DNA of 64,000 nt from Bacteroidota bacterium (GTDB lineage Bacteria > Bacteroidota > Bacteroidia > Bacteroidales > VadinHA17): assembly GCA_011049175.1 (NCBI GenBank), contig DSCJ01000025.1, forward strand, positions 1 through 64,000, read 5' to 3'. Within the stretch, counting starts at the first letter, position 1. Every line of letters starts with the position of its first letter. The notes below the pieces were generated by a model. The model saw nothing but the letters and a program-made list of their open reading frames with translations. It made no database searches and was not told the DNA's origin. This document shows, in pieces, positions 11,186 to 21,164 of the stretch. A program made the position numbers and the translations under genes.

Positions 11186-12270
11186 TCACATTTCTTCTGA
11201 AACGGATTGTGTACAGCCTGCTCATCCTGTGGGGAGTAGCTACACTTATCTTCCTGTTGTTCAATGTACTTCCCGGTGACCCGGCCCGCATGCTGCTGGG
11301 TCAGCGCGCCGATGAAAAATCACTGGAAGCCATCCGCAGGGACCTGGGCCTGGATCGCCCGGTGGGCATGCAGTACCTTAAATACCTGAACGACCTGTCT
11401 CCCCTCTCCCTGCACAACATCAATGTCCCGGAACATTACTTCTATCTCGACACGGACCTGTATGCTCCGTTTGTATCGCTGGCCAGAACGGGGGAAAATA
11501 CCCGCCTGGTGCTGAAGCGTCCCTATCTGAGGCGTTCCTACCAGTCGGGAAGGAACGTTTCGGCCATTATCGGGGAAACCATCCCCAACACATTCATTCT
11601 GGCCACGGCAGCCATTGTTTTTGCGACCATCACCGGCCTGATCATGGGGCTCGCGGCAGCCCTCAGAAAAGGAACCTGGCTGGATCATGCAGCCCTGTTT
11701 TTCTCGGCCATCGGCATGTCGCTGCCCTCCTTTTTTGCAGCCATTCTGATCGGATGGATATTCGCCTACCTGCTGGGCGATATCACCGGACTCAACCTCA
11801 CCGGCAACCTTTACGAAATAGATGATTTCGGAGAAGGAAGGCACCTGATGCTGAAAAACCTGATCCTGCCGGCCTTTACCCTGGGGATCAGACCCCTGGC
11901 TGTGATTACCCAGCTTTCAAGGAATTCACTGCTGGAAGTGCTCTCACAGGATTATATCCGCACGGCGCGGGCCAAAGGCCTGCATAGTGCCAGGATTATC
12001 AGGAAGCATGCACTCAGAAATTCATTGAATCCCGTTGTTACGGCGGTTTCGGGATGGTTTGCCTCCATGCTGGCCGGAGTGATCTTCGTGGAATATATTT
12101 TCGGATGGAAAGGACTTGGATACATCATGGTGGAAGCCCTGAACCAGTATGATCTGCCTCTGGTACTGGGCTGTGTGCTGACCATATCCATTGTATTCAT
12201 TGTGATCAATCTGCTGGTGGATATGGTATATTCGTGGCTCGATCCAAGGATCAGGATCGGCGGAGACTAA
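11182..12270 (+). CDS. DppB/OppB-type ABC transporter permease, orphan
   Basis: FNVLPGDPARMLLGQRADEKSLEAIRRDLGLDRP and EAA-loop DYIRTARAKGL; TTG start overlaps the upstream TGA. Confidence 0.88.
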   Translation: MITFLLKRIVYSLLILWGVATLIFLLFNVLPGDPARMLLGQRADEKSLEAIRRDLGLDRPVGMQYLKYLNDLSPLSLHNINVPEHYFYLDTDLYAPFVSLARTGENTRLVLKRPYLRRSYQSGRNVSAIIGETIPNTFILATAAIVFATITGLIMGLAAALRKGTWLDHAALFFSAIGMSLPSFFAAILIGWIFAYLLGDITGLNLTGNLYEIDDFGEGRHLMLKNLILPAFTLGIRPLAVITQLSRNSLLEVLSQDYIRTARAKGLHSARIIRKHALRNSLNPVVTAVSGWFASMLAGVIFVEYIFGWKGLGYIMVEALNQYDLPLVLGCVLTISIVFIVINLLVDMVYSWLDPRIRIGGD

Positions 12271-12318
12271 CGGAAATTGTTATCATTCAATTGTTTAATC
12301 AAATAAAAACCAGAAAAG

Positions 12319-13077
12319 ATGAGACAAAGAATTGTAGCCGGAAACTGGAAAATGAACACCACACTGGAGGAAGGCCTCCAGCTGGCAGGTGATGTAGCAA
12401 AAGATTATATCAAGAACCGGCCTGGCGACATCGAATTGATTATGGCCCCGCCTTTTACCCATATATCGGAACTGGTCAAGGCCACAGCCGGTTCGGGAGT
12501 AAAATATGCTGCCCAGAACTGTGCTTCCGAAAAAGAAGGCGCCTATACGGGAGAGGTATCCGTGGCCATGATCCGGACAACCGGAGCCACCTATGTCATT
12601 ATCGGACATTCCGAACGAAGAACACTGTTCGGTGAAAAAGACGAGACCCTTTTCAAAAAGGTACGGCTGGCCCTGGAGGAAAGCCTGGTTCCCATTTTCT
12701 GCTGCGGTGAGTTGCTGGAAGAAAGGGAAGCCGGCAATCATTTTGAGGTGGTAAAGAAACAGCTCGACAATACCCTGTTCAGGCTGGACGAGGTCGATTT
12801 CCGGAAGGTGATCATTGCCTATGAACCGGTATGGGCCATTGGAACCGGAAAGACCGCCACACCTGAACAGGCCCAGGAAATGCAGGCTGCCATCAGGAAA
12901 ATGATAGCAGAAAGGTATGACGAAGAAACGGCAAACGACATCCCCATCCTTTACGGGGGAAGCTGCAAGGCATCAAATGCAGCCGAGATCTTTGCCCAGC
13001 CCGATGTGGACGGCGGACTGATCGGCGGGGCCTCTCTGATGGCCGATGAATTTATGAGCATTGCCCGTTCCTTCTGA
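12319..13077 (+). CDS. tpiA: Triosephosphate isomerase
   Basis: GNWKMN, IGHSERR, AYEPVWAIGTGKTAT, YGGSCKASNA. Confidence 0.98.
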   Translation: MRQRIVAGNWKMNTTLEEGLQLAGDVAKDYIKNRPGDIELIMAPPFTHISELVKATAGSGVKYAAQNCASEKEGAYTGEVSVAMIRTTGATYVIIGHSERRTLFGEKDETLFKKVRLALEESLVPIFCCGELLEEREAGNHFEVVKKQLDNTLFRLDEVDFRKVIIAYEPVWAIGTGKTATPEQAQEMQAAIRKMIAERYDEETANDIPILYGGSCKASNAAEIFAQPDVDGGLIGGASLMADEFMSIARSF

Positions 13078-13088
13078 AAAGGATCAGG

Positions 13089-13949
13089 TTGGAATACATT
13101 GAACTCCTATGCAGGCCCGGTCAGGATCGCCCGGAAATCAGGGAAATCCTCACCGCATACCTGGCCGGGGCCGGTTTTCAGGGTTTTGAAGAACTGGAAA
13201 CCGAGGTCAGGTGTTATATTCCAGAAAACGCCTTTCAGCCCGAAAAGATATCGCAGATCATGCACCACCTGGTCGGCCTGATAGGACCGGTACAATGGAA
13301 AATATCCACCCTGGCAGAGAAAAACTGGAACGAAGAATGGGAAAAGAATTTTCCCCCGGTGGTGATTGAAGAAACCTGCCTGATCAGGGCACCTTTCCAT
13401 AAAATACGGAAGAAATATCCTGTGGAGATCCTGCTCACCCCGAAAATGTCGTTCGGTACAGGCCATCATCCCAGTACAGCACTCATGGTCGCCGGAATGC
13501 TGAAGATGAACCTGTCGGGGAAAAAAGTAGTGGACATGGGATGCGGCACAGGAATCCTGTCTATCCTGGCTGAAAAACGCGGGGCCAAAGAAGTGCTTGC
13601 TGTGGATAACAACAAATGGGCCGTGGAGAACGCCCTCGAGAACATGGGCATCAACCGGTGCAGCCGCACGGAACTGGTTAGTGGAGATGCCTCTCTGCTT
13701 GAAGAAAGAGGTGCATTCGACCTGGTGCTGGCCAATATCAACCTGAATGTCATCCGGGAGGATATTCCCCGGTATTTCCGGGCCACCCGTCCGGGCGGAC
13801 AGCTGCTGACCAGCGGTTTTATTACCGGCAACAGCGAGGAAGTAAGGCAAGCAGCCCTACAGGCAGGATACCTGGAGGCCGGCGGGGATGAAAAGGCCGG
13901 ATGGGCGGCACTTTTGTTCACCCGGCCTGAAAGTGTTTTGCATACTTAA
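13089..13949 (+). CDS. prmA: Ribosomal protein L11 methyltransferase
   Basis: MSFGTGHHPST, VVDMGCGTGILSI, LANINLNV; probable TTG start. Confidence 0.93.
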   Translation: MEYIELLCRPGQDRPEIREILTAYLAGAGFQGFEELETEVRCYIPENAFQPEKISQIMHHLVGLIGPVQWKISTLAEKNWNEEWEKNFPPVVIEETCLIRAPFHKIRKKYPVEILLTPKMSFGTGHHPSTALMVAGMLKMNLSGKKVVDMGCGTGILSILAEKRGAKEVLAVDNNKWAVENALENMGINRCSRTELVSGDASLLEERGAFDLVLANINLNVIREDIPRYFRATRPGGQLLTSGFITGNSEEVRQAALQAGYLEAGGDEKAGWAALLFTRPESVLHT

Positions 13950-13986
13950 CAACAGTTGTTATTTTTATTGCAGCAAGTTTCCCTTT

Positions 13987-16900
13987 ATGAGATCCAGGTG
14001 TCTCTTCCTTTTGCTTTTTCTGTCCGGGTTGATGTCCCGTGAATTACCGGGTCAGGTACTCAGGGAATTTTCCCCCGATTCACTGGAATTCCCGGGGCAA
14101 TTCCACGAATACATGGAAAGGTACCTGAGTGAGGACGAAATGACTGATGTGGAGGATTTCATTACCTTTTACCGTTCATCCGACAGGGATGTGGCCTGGC
14201 GCCGGAATATTCACCAAATATTCAATGCCCTGCTGGAAAAACGAGGACGGCCGAAGCCTCATTTTCATACCCTCCTGCGGATTATGTCTGAATTCAGGCA
14301 GGGAACTACCGGTGAACACAACAGGCTGGCATGGGAGGCGGGATTTCAGTGGGCCCTGCAAAATCCTTCCCTCAGCCTCAGGGATGTGGAGCAATTTCTT
14401 GAAAATTCCCTTGCCCTGCTGACCGATGGAATGCTGAACAGGTCCAGATCTGTTGTATGGAAAGCCACCTCACCGGATTTCCGGATGGATTTCAGCGATA
14501 CCCTGGCCATTCTCTTCGACGAAACCGATCTGATATGTTATGCCCAGCGTGACAGTACGATGATTACGGGAACCCGCGGCCGGTATGATCCGTTTTCACT
14601 GATATGGACCGGATCGAAAGGAAAAGTCACCTGGGAAAGAGCAGGGTTTCATCCCGATTCGGTTTATGCCCTGCTCGACGCCTGCACAATTGATATGAGC
14701 CGTGCTGAGTATACTGCTGACAGCGTACTTTTTCACCACCTGGAATATTTCGACACCCCCCTGATGGGTGTGCTCCATGAGAAGACCAAGAATATCATTT
14801 CTCCCGAAAGGGCCACTCACCCCCAATTCGACTCCTATGTGCGGAGGATGTTTGTTAAGAACCTGTATGACAACATTGATTTTGACGGTGGTTTTTCCAT
14901 GCAGGGCGCACGCCTGAACGGAAGCGGAGGCGACAGGAGCCCGGCCACCATTTATATTTACCGGCAGGATACCCTGGTACTGAAAGCCCTTTCCGATTTT
15001 TTTGTTTTCAGAAAAGACCGGGTCAATAGCAGCAATACCGAAATCACCATTTACATGGGAAAAGACTCCATCTTTCATCCGGAGATCTATTTTACATTCG
15101 GGATCGGGAAAAGAGAACTTTCCCTGCTTCGTACCGACAACATCATGACCCGCAGTCCCTATTTCAATTCCCTGCACGAAGTGGACATGACCTTCGAGCA
15201 GCTCGCCTGGAAAATCGACGAGCCGGTAATCAAAATGACCATGGCGCCCGGCTCAGCCATGGGACAGGCCAGTTTCCGGTCGGTAAACTACTTCAAGGAA
15301 AACCATTACCGCCGTTTGCAGGGAATAGACCTTAACAACCCGCTGGCAGTGATCAACCGTTTTGCTGAATGGTACTATTCCGAACAGTTTCCCGTACAGG
15401 AACTGGCCAACTGGATGAAGATGCCGGTGGAACAGGTACAGCAAACGGTGATCCTGCTTGCAACCGAAGGATTTCTCTATTATGATCCGGAAACCAGCGA
15501 AGTCACCATAAAGGAAAAATTGCACAATTACCTCGATTCCCATTCGGGCAGGATTGATTATGATGTCATCCTGATCAACAGCGAAGTTCGAAGCCCCGAC
15601 ATCAATGCCAGCCTCGACCTGCGAACATCCGATCTGACCATCAACGGGGTGGGAGCCATCTTTCTCAGCGATTCCCAGAATGTGGCCCTGGTACCCTCAG
15701 GGACAAATATCATACTTCAGGAGAACAGGAACTTTCTTTTCGATGGCCGGGTAGAAGCCGGGTTATTCACTTTTTACGGGCACCAGTTCCATTTTGATTA
15801 CGATTCTTTTCGCATATCCATGCCGGCTATCGATTCCATTGCTCTGAGGCTTGAAGAACGCAACCCGCAAACAGGCCTGGTGCAAATTACCGAAGTAAAG
15901 AACAGGATCGAGGTGGCCAGCGGCGAACTGGATATCGACAGGCCCGATAACAAATCGGGGCGGATAAGTTCCCGGGAATATCCCATATTCAGCACCGACA
16001 AAAAAGCCTTTGTCTATTACCATGGCAAAATCCCCGGCGACACCACAGGGTTAAGGGAAGAAGGGATCCGCTTCGAGATCAATCCGTTCACCATCAGGGA
16101 ACTGGACCATTTCACACGGGAGGATGTAGTATTTGACGGGGATTTTGAATCAAAAGGCATCCTGCCTGCCTTCCCGCAAACCCTCCGGATGCAGGAGGAC
16201 TATTCACTGGGATTTACCCATGAAGTGCCGGAAGAAGGATTTCCACTTTACGGAGGGAAAGGAATATTCTATGATCATGTGAAAATGAGCAATGAAGGAC
16301 TTCGGGGTTCAGGAAAGATGATCCATCAGAATACCACCCTTCATTCCGATGAATTCATGTTCTATCCCGATTCGATGGTCACCGTGGCCAGCCGGTTTGA
16401 GATGAGCTCCCGCAACCAGGATGAGGGAATGCCAGAAATCCGTTCCGAATCGGTCAATATCCGGTGGTATCCTGGCGAAGACCGTTTCCTGGCCCTCAGC
16501 GGTACCAGCCCGTTTGATATGTACGCCGGAAAAGCCCGTTTAACAGGAACCCTCACCCTCACACCCGGAAATCTTGCCGGCAACGGGGTACTGGCTTTGG
16601 ATCGTATCAGGCTGTCATCCAAGAATTATCATTTCTATTCCAGACGGTTCCAGAGCGATAGCATGGGTTTTCACATGTTCTCGCCCGACGGGTCGAGGAA
16701 AATCCTGGAAACAGAAAATTTCAATGCTGCCGTCAGTCTCAGCCAAAACCAGGGAATCTTTCGTTCGAATGAGCTGATGCAGGAAGTCTCCTTTCCTGTA
16801 AACCGCTTTATTTCCTATACCAATTACATGGAATGGGACATCGAAAAAGAAGAATGGCTGCTGGACAACCGGCCGTCGGGAAGATCGGCTGCCGATCCTC

Positions 16901-18489
16901 TGCTGACGGCTGAGCGTGACAAGAAGATCAACTGGCTGATTTCGACACACCCGCAGCAAGACTCTCTGGCATTCCGGGCCGCCACTACCCGGTTCGACGC
17001 CCGCAACAACATCCTGCATGCCGAAGGTGTGGATCAGATTGAAGTGGCCGATGCCCTGCTGATACCCGAAAACCGGGAAGTTACCGTGGAAGCCAACGCG
17101 CACATCAAAACACTGAGAAATACCGAGATACATGTTCTTTCAGGTGAGCTGAAACACCGGATCTATGAGGCATCTGTCGATATTCTCGGACGAAAGGAAT
17201 ACTTCGGGAGCGGGAAATACGATTATGTAGACCGGGACGGGAACAGCCAGATCATCGTAATGGATGATATCAAGGTGGATACGGCCTATCATACCGTAGC
17301 CGAAGGAAGCGTGACAGAAGATTCCCCACTGATGCTCGACCCGTATTTTGAATTCGCGGGAAAAGTAACCCTGGAAGCGGGAAGTGAATACCTTACATTT
17401 TCAGGCGGAGCCAGGCCACAGTATGATTGCCCGGATATAGCCAGAAATTTCATCGGGTTCACATCAAAAATCGATCCGGCCGATGTACTGATCCCCGTTC
17501 CTCCGGAACCCCGGGCCATGAATAATGTGAAAATATATACCGGCCACTTCATCACCAATGATTCGATCCATATTTACCCGGCTTTTTTCAGCGGCCGGAA
17601 AAACTATTCTGACATACCCATCAGCTCGGCTTCAGGTTATCTGTGGTTTGACGAAGAAAGCGGGGAATACCGTGTGGGTTCGCTTGAAAAAAGAGCCAAC
17701 CCCGAACTTGCAGAAAGCCTGATTCGCTTCGACAGGAATTACTGCAGGCTGCACGGTGAAGGCAAACTGGATCTGGGCATTGATCTGGGTCAGCTCAAAC
17801 TGAGCGCTTACGGAGAAATCACCACCGATCTGGAAACGGGAGAAACCGAACTCGATGTGATGCTGGGACTGAATTTTTTCTTTGCAGAAGACGCGCTCAA
17901 CACCATGTATTCAGATATCCGTTCCATTCCCACCCTTCCGCCCCTGGACATGAACTCGCAAACGGTCATGAAACAATTCACCCATTTGCTGGGAAAAACA
18001 GAATCTGGTAAAGTAATGGAGCAACTTAGCCTGTACGGAGTGCTGAACAATGTGCCCGAGCAGATGAACTTTTCACTCATGCTTCCTCATGTAAAGCTCC
18101 GTTGGGATCAAGCTGCCAATTCCTACCGGTCGGAAGGAAAAATCGGGATCGGCAATATTCTGCAGACCCCTCTCAATGTGATGGTGGACGGTCACATCGA
18201 AATACAAAAACGGCGCAGCGGTGATATGATGGATATTTACCTCGATGTTGAGTCGGGAACCTATTACTATTTCGGGTACACCCGGGGTGTAATGCAGAGT
18301 ATTTCTTCAAACAATGCATACCGAGATATCCTTACGGGACTGAACGTAAAGCAGAGAACACTGAATACCCGTGGAAACGAAACGCCTTACATTTATATGA
18401 TCGCCGTTGACAGGAAAATGGATATGTTCCTTCGAAGGATCCGCCGAAGTGAGGCAGCAGAAGAAGAAACCATTCCCGATACCTTCTGA
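13987..18489 (+). CDS. Very large secreted/envelope protein of unknown function (about 1501 aa)
   Basis: Single uninterrupted ORF with signal-peptide-like N-terminus MRSRCLFLLLFLSGLMSRELPGQ from 13987; beta-rich repetitive texture. Confidence 0.85.
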   Translation: MRSRCLFLLLFLSGLMSRELPGQVLREFSPDSLEFPGQFHEYMERYLSEDEMTDVEDFITFYRSSDRDVAWRRNIHQIFNALLEKRGRPKPHFHTLLRIMSEFRQGTTGEHNRLAWEAGFQWALQNPSLSLRDVEQFLENSLALLTDGMLNRSRSVVWKATSPDFRMDFSDTLAILFDETDLICYAQRDSTMITGTRGRYDPFSLIWTGSKGKVTWERAGFHPDSVYALLDACTIDMSRAEYTADSVLFHHLEYFDTPLMGVLHEKTKNIISPERATHPQFDSYVRRMFVKNLYDNIDFDGGFSMQGARLNGSGGDRSPATIYIYRQDTLVLKALSDFFVFRKDRVNSSNTEITIYMGKDSIFHPEIYFTFGIGKRELSLLRTDNIMTRSPYFNSLHEVDMTFEQLAWKIDEPVIKMTMAPGSAMGQASFRSVNYFKENHYRRLQGIDLNNPLAVINRFAEWYYSEQFPVQELANWMKMPVEQVQQTVILLATEGFLYYDPETSEVTIKEKLHNYLDSHSGRIDYDVILINSEVRSPDINASLDLRTSDLTINGVGAIFLSDSQNVALVPSGTNIILQENRNFLFDGRVEAGLFTFYGHQFHFDYDSFRISMPAIDSIALRLEERNPQTGLVQITEVKNRIEVASGELDIDRPDNKSGRISSREYPIFSTDKKAFVYYHGKIPGDTTGLREEGIRFEINPFTIRELDHFTREDVVFDGDFESKGILPAFPQTLRMQEDYSLGFTHEVPEEGFPLYGGKGIFYDHVKMSNEGLRGSGKMIHQNTTLHSDEFMFYPDSMVTVASRFEMSSRNQDEGMPEIRSESVNIRWYPGEDRFLALSGTSPFDMYAGKARLTGTLTLTPGNLAGNGVLALDRIRLSSKNYHFYSRRFQSDSMGFHMFSPDGSRKILETENFNAAVSLSQNQGIFRSNELMQEVSFPVNRFISYTNYMEWDIEKEEWLLDNRPSGRSAADPLLTAERDKKINWLISTHPQQDSLAFRAATTRFDARNNILHAEGVDQIEVADALLIPENREVTVEANAHIKTLRNTEIHVLSGELKHRIYEASVDILGRKEYFGSGKYDYVDRDGNSQIIVMDDIKVDTAYHTVAEGSVTEDSPLMLDPYFEFAGKVTLEAGSEYLTFSGGARPQYDCPDIARNFIGFTSKIDPADVLIPVPPEPRAMNNVKIYTGHFITNDSIHIYPAFFSGRKNYSDIPISSASGYLWFDEESGEYRVGSLEKRANPELAESLIRFDRNYCRLHGEGKLDLGIDLGQLKLSAYGEITTDLETGETELDVMLGLNFFFAEDALNTMYSDIRSIPTLPPLDMNSQTVMKQFTHLLGKTESGKVMEQLSLYGVLNNVPEQMNFSLMLPHVKLRWDQAANSYRSEGKIGIGNILQTPLNVMVDGHIEIQKRRSGDMMDIYLDVESGTYYYFGYTRGVMQSISSNNAYRDILTGLNVKQRTLNTRGNETPYIYMIAVDRKMDMFLRRIRRSEAAEEETIPDTF

Positions 18490-18501
18490 TTTCCCGATCT
18501 G

Positions 18502-19002
18502 TCAACCCTCAGACCGGTCGGTTTCCAGCACTTCCATATTGTGCAGGCCCTCGCGGTTAAGGCCGAATCTTACTGCCGTTCTCTTTCGGTGGAACCCCGA
18601 CCTTCCCGCCGCCCCAGGATTGATATACATCAGCCTGTGCTTCCGGTCATACTGAACTTTCAGAATATGGGAATGACCGGTTACCAGGATACCCGGCTTT
18701 TCTGTATTCAGCAAAGGCAGAATCTGCCCGTTATACCGGGGAGGATATCCCCCGATATGCACGATCATCACCTTCGTCTCCTCACACATAAAAAGCTGTA
18801 TGGCAGGAAATCTGGAACGGATCTGCTGATCGTCAATATTCCCGTACACAGCCCTCAACCGTCCGGCCTTTTCCAACACGTCGGCTACCTGTCCTGACCC
18901 TATATCTCCTGCATGCCATATCTCATCACATGGCTCCAGGAACCGGATGAAAGGTTCGTCAAGGGTGCCATGGGTATCGGAAATAACGCCAATGGTTTTC
19001 AT
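18502..19002 (-). CDS. YfcE/MJ0936-family metallophosphoesterase
   Basis: GVISDTHGTLD, HAGDIGS, YGNIDD, VTGHSHI motifs. Confidence 0.93.
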   Translation of the reverse strand: MKTIGVISDTHGTLDEPFIRFLEPCDEIWHAGDIGSGQVADVLEKAGRLRAVYGNIDDQQIRSRFPAIQLFMCEETKVMIVHIGGYPPRYNGQILPLLNTEKPGILVTGHSHILKVQYDRKHRLMYINPGAAGRSGFHRKRTAVRFGLNREGLHNMEVLETDRSEG

Positions 19003-19053
19003 GCATATATGAACTTATGCAGAATGGTTATCTTTGTTGCAGGAGGCAAAGAT

Positions 19054-19767
19054 ATGCATTGGTTTTATCAGGAAGAAATCGGTCAGGGAGAAATCCTGCT
19101 GAGCAATACCGAGTCACATCATGCTACACGTGTACTCAGGCTGAGAAAGGGTGAACGGATCATGATCACCGACGGAAAGGGACTTTTATGTGAAGCACAG
19201 ATAGCAAAAGCCGATCCGCGGGCCACACGATGCGAGGTATTTCAGCGGCATCTTGAGGCTCCTTCATCGGCAACGGTACATCTGGCCGTGGCTCCCACCA
19301 AGTCGATCGACCGGATGGAATGGCTGGTGGAAAAAGCCACCGAGTGTGGGGTTAGCAGTATCACTCCCATGTTGTGCATCCGCTCGGAAAGAAAAACCAT
19401 CAAAACCGAACGCCTGAAAAAAATCTCCGTGGCAGCCATGAAGCAGTGCCGCCGCCCTTTTCTTCCACAGATTGACGAAATAACTCCATTCAACCGTTTG
19501 GCACAGAACTCCGGAAACATACAGAAATTCATAGCCTGGTGTGAGGGGGAACAGCCAGGCCCCTACCTCGGCAGAATGATCAGGCCGGGAGCTGACGTAC
19601 TTGTATTGATAGGGCCAGAAGGCGATTTCACGCCCGATGAAGCGGCCCTGGCCGTTGCATCGGGTTTTGTGCCGGTAAGCCTGGGGCCTGCCGTATACCG
19701 TACCGAAACGGCCGGCATCCTGGCCTGCCACCTGGTTCAGGTGATCAATAAGCTGACAGCCGGCTAA
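19054..19767 (+). CDS. rsmE: 16S rRNA (uracil1498-N3)-methyltransferase RsmE; start refined to 19054
   Basis: HHATRVLRLRKGE, LIGPEGDFTPDE, SLGPAVYRTETA; aggagg 8 nt upstream of ATG 19054. Confidence 0.94.
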   Translation: MHWFYQEEIGQGEILLSNTESHHATRVLRLRKGERIMITDGKGLLCEAQIAKADPRATRCEVFQRHLEAPSSATVHLAVAPTKSIDRMEWLVEKATECGVSSITPMLCIRSERKTIKTERLKKISVAAMKQCRRPFLPQIDEITPFNRLAQNSGNIQKFIAWCEGEQPGPYLGRMIRPGADVLVLIGPEGDFTPDEAALAVASGFVPVSLGPAVYRTETAGILACHLVQVINKLTAG

Positions 19768-19982
19768 TTGAAAAAGAAATCCACGACATTCCCGAACTTT
19801 TTCTGGGAAGTTTTGTAAATTTCCGTATACCGGCAGCGGCTGCAGGTAACGGTTGTGAAACGCCGGTTCTGAATATCGAACAGCTTGCTGAACACACCGC
19901 CAACAGCCCGGAATTCATCTATTTCATAATGCTTTGCCCCGCATTTGGGACACTGGTATTTCATTCGCGTTAAATGATCCAT
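19764..19982 (-). CDS. Small zinc-ribbon protein
   Basis: CPKCGAKH...CSRCRYTEIYKT. Confidence 0.8.
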   Translation of the reverse strand: MDHLTRMKYQCPKCGAKHYEIDEFRAVGGVFSKLFDIQNRRFTTVTCSRCRYTEIYKTSQKKFGNVVDFFFN

Positions 19983-19988
19983 AAAATT

Positions 19989-20186
19989 TCATTCTGATTG
20001 TTTCTGTTCCTCACCACTGCCTCCGGAAGTTTTTTTCCTGGGATTTCTCCCCGACTCCCTCAGGGCCCGGTCGATAATCCATTCAATCTGGCCGTTTGTA
20101 CTCCGGAACTCATCGGCAGCCCATTTCTCGATGGCTTTCAGTTTTTCCGGATCGATCCGGAGTACAAATGCCTTTTTGTTAGACAT
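19989..20186 (-). CDS. Arc/ribbon-helix-helix-like small protein
   Basis: MSNKKAFVLRIDPEKLKAIEKWAADEFRSTNGQIEWIIDRALRES; start refined from 20246 to 20186. Confidence 0.8.
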   Translation of the reverse strand: MSNKKAFVLRIDPEKLKAIEKWAADEFRSTNGQIEWIIDRALRESGRNPRKKTSGGSGEEQKQSE

Positions 20187-20191
20187 ACGGT

Positions 20192-21040
20192 TTACTGATG
20201 CAGGGTTCCTGTATTCACTACCGGAGTGGCATCTTTGTCGCCGCAAAGTACCACCATCAGGTTGCTGACCATAGCGGCTTTTTTCTCTTCATCCATGTCG
20301 ATGATTCCCTTGTGGGAAAGCTGATCCAGAGCCATCTGGACCATACTCACCGCTCCTTCCACAATCTTGAACCGGGCGGCAACAATGGCTGTAGCCTGCT
20401 GCCTGCGCAGCATGGCGCTGGCAATTTCAGAAGCATAGGCAATGTAATTGATCCGTGCCTCGATGACATGAATACCGGCAATTTCCAGCCTTTCCCGGAT
20501 TTCGTTTTCCAGTTCGTTGTTCACTTCCTCTCCACCGGCCCGGAGGGTAATCTCTGCTTCCTCGTCTTCAAAATTATCGTATGAATAACTTCCGGCCAGC
20601 TTCCGAAGGGCGGCCTCGCTCTGCACCAGCACAAAATGTTCATACTGATCCACTTCAAAAGCTGCCTTGTAGGTATCTTCCACTTTCCATACCAGCACCA
20701 GGCCGATCATGATCGGGTTCCCGATCTTGTCGTTCACCTTGATGGGATCGCTGTCGAAATTCCGGGCACGCAGGGAAATCTTTTTCCTGACAAAGAAAGG
20801 ATTCACCCAGAAAAAACCGTTCTTCTTAACAGAACCCTTGTAGGCCCCGAACAGAACCAGTACCGCCGACTCGTTCGGATTAACCACCAGCAGCCCAATG
20901 GCGGTAAAAACGAACAGCACGACGGGTATCACAATAAGATACACGTTACCCCGAAAACCCCCAAATACGATCAGGAGGAGCATCACCAGCATACCCAGCA
21001 CGGCCAGGTACCCTGATACAGGATGGTAGTTTCTTTCCAT
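20192..21040 (-). CDS. SPFH/Band-7 domain membrane protein
   Basis: VNPNESAVLVLFGAYKGSV, IREISARIHVIEARINYIAYA-like stomatin-type region, N-terminal TM pair. Confidence 0.9.
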   Translation of the reverse strand: MERNYHPVSGYLAVLGMLVMLLLIVFGGFRGNVYLIVIPVVLFVFTAIGLLVVNPNESAVLVLFGAYKGSVKKNGFFWVNPFFVRKKISLRARNFDSDPIKVNDKIGNPIMIGLVLVWKVEDTYKAAFEVDQYEHFVLVQSEAALRKLAGSYSYDNFEDEEAEITLRAGGEEVNNELENEIRERLEIAGIHVIEARINYIAYASEIASAMLRRQQATAIVAARFKIVEGAVSMVQMALDQLSHKGIIDMDEEKKAAMVSNLMVVLCGDKDATPVVNTGTLHQ

Positions 21041-21104
21041 GTTTTGATTTTTAGGATGATATTAATATGATATCACAATAATATTACACTTTTCGCATAT
21101 TTCA

Positions 21105-21143
21105 AAAATAAACCGCAAAAAATTCATTTTTGCGGTTTATTTT
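21105..21143 (-). terminator. Intrinsic terminator (bidirectional in form), 17-bp perfect stem
   Basis: aaaataaaccgcaaaaa (21105-21121), loop attca, tttttgcggtttatttt (21127-21143). Confidence 0.9.
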
Positions 21144-21164
21144 CCTGATACTTCCGGAGAATTA

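Noticed and set aside
13107-13850. 247-aa minus ORF antisense to prmA
   Set aside because: Shadow of prmA; no recognisable motifs.
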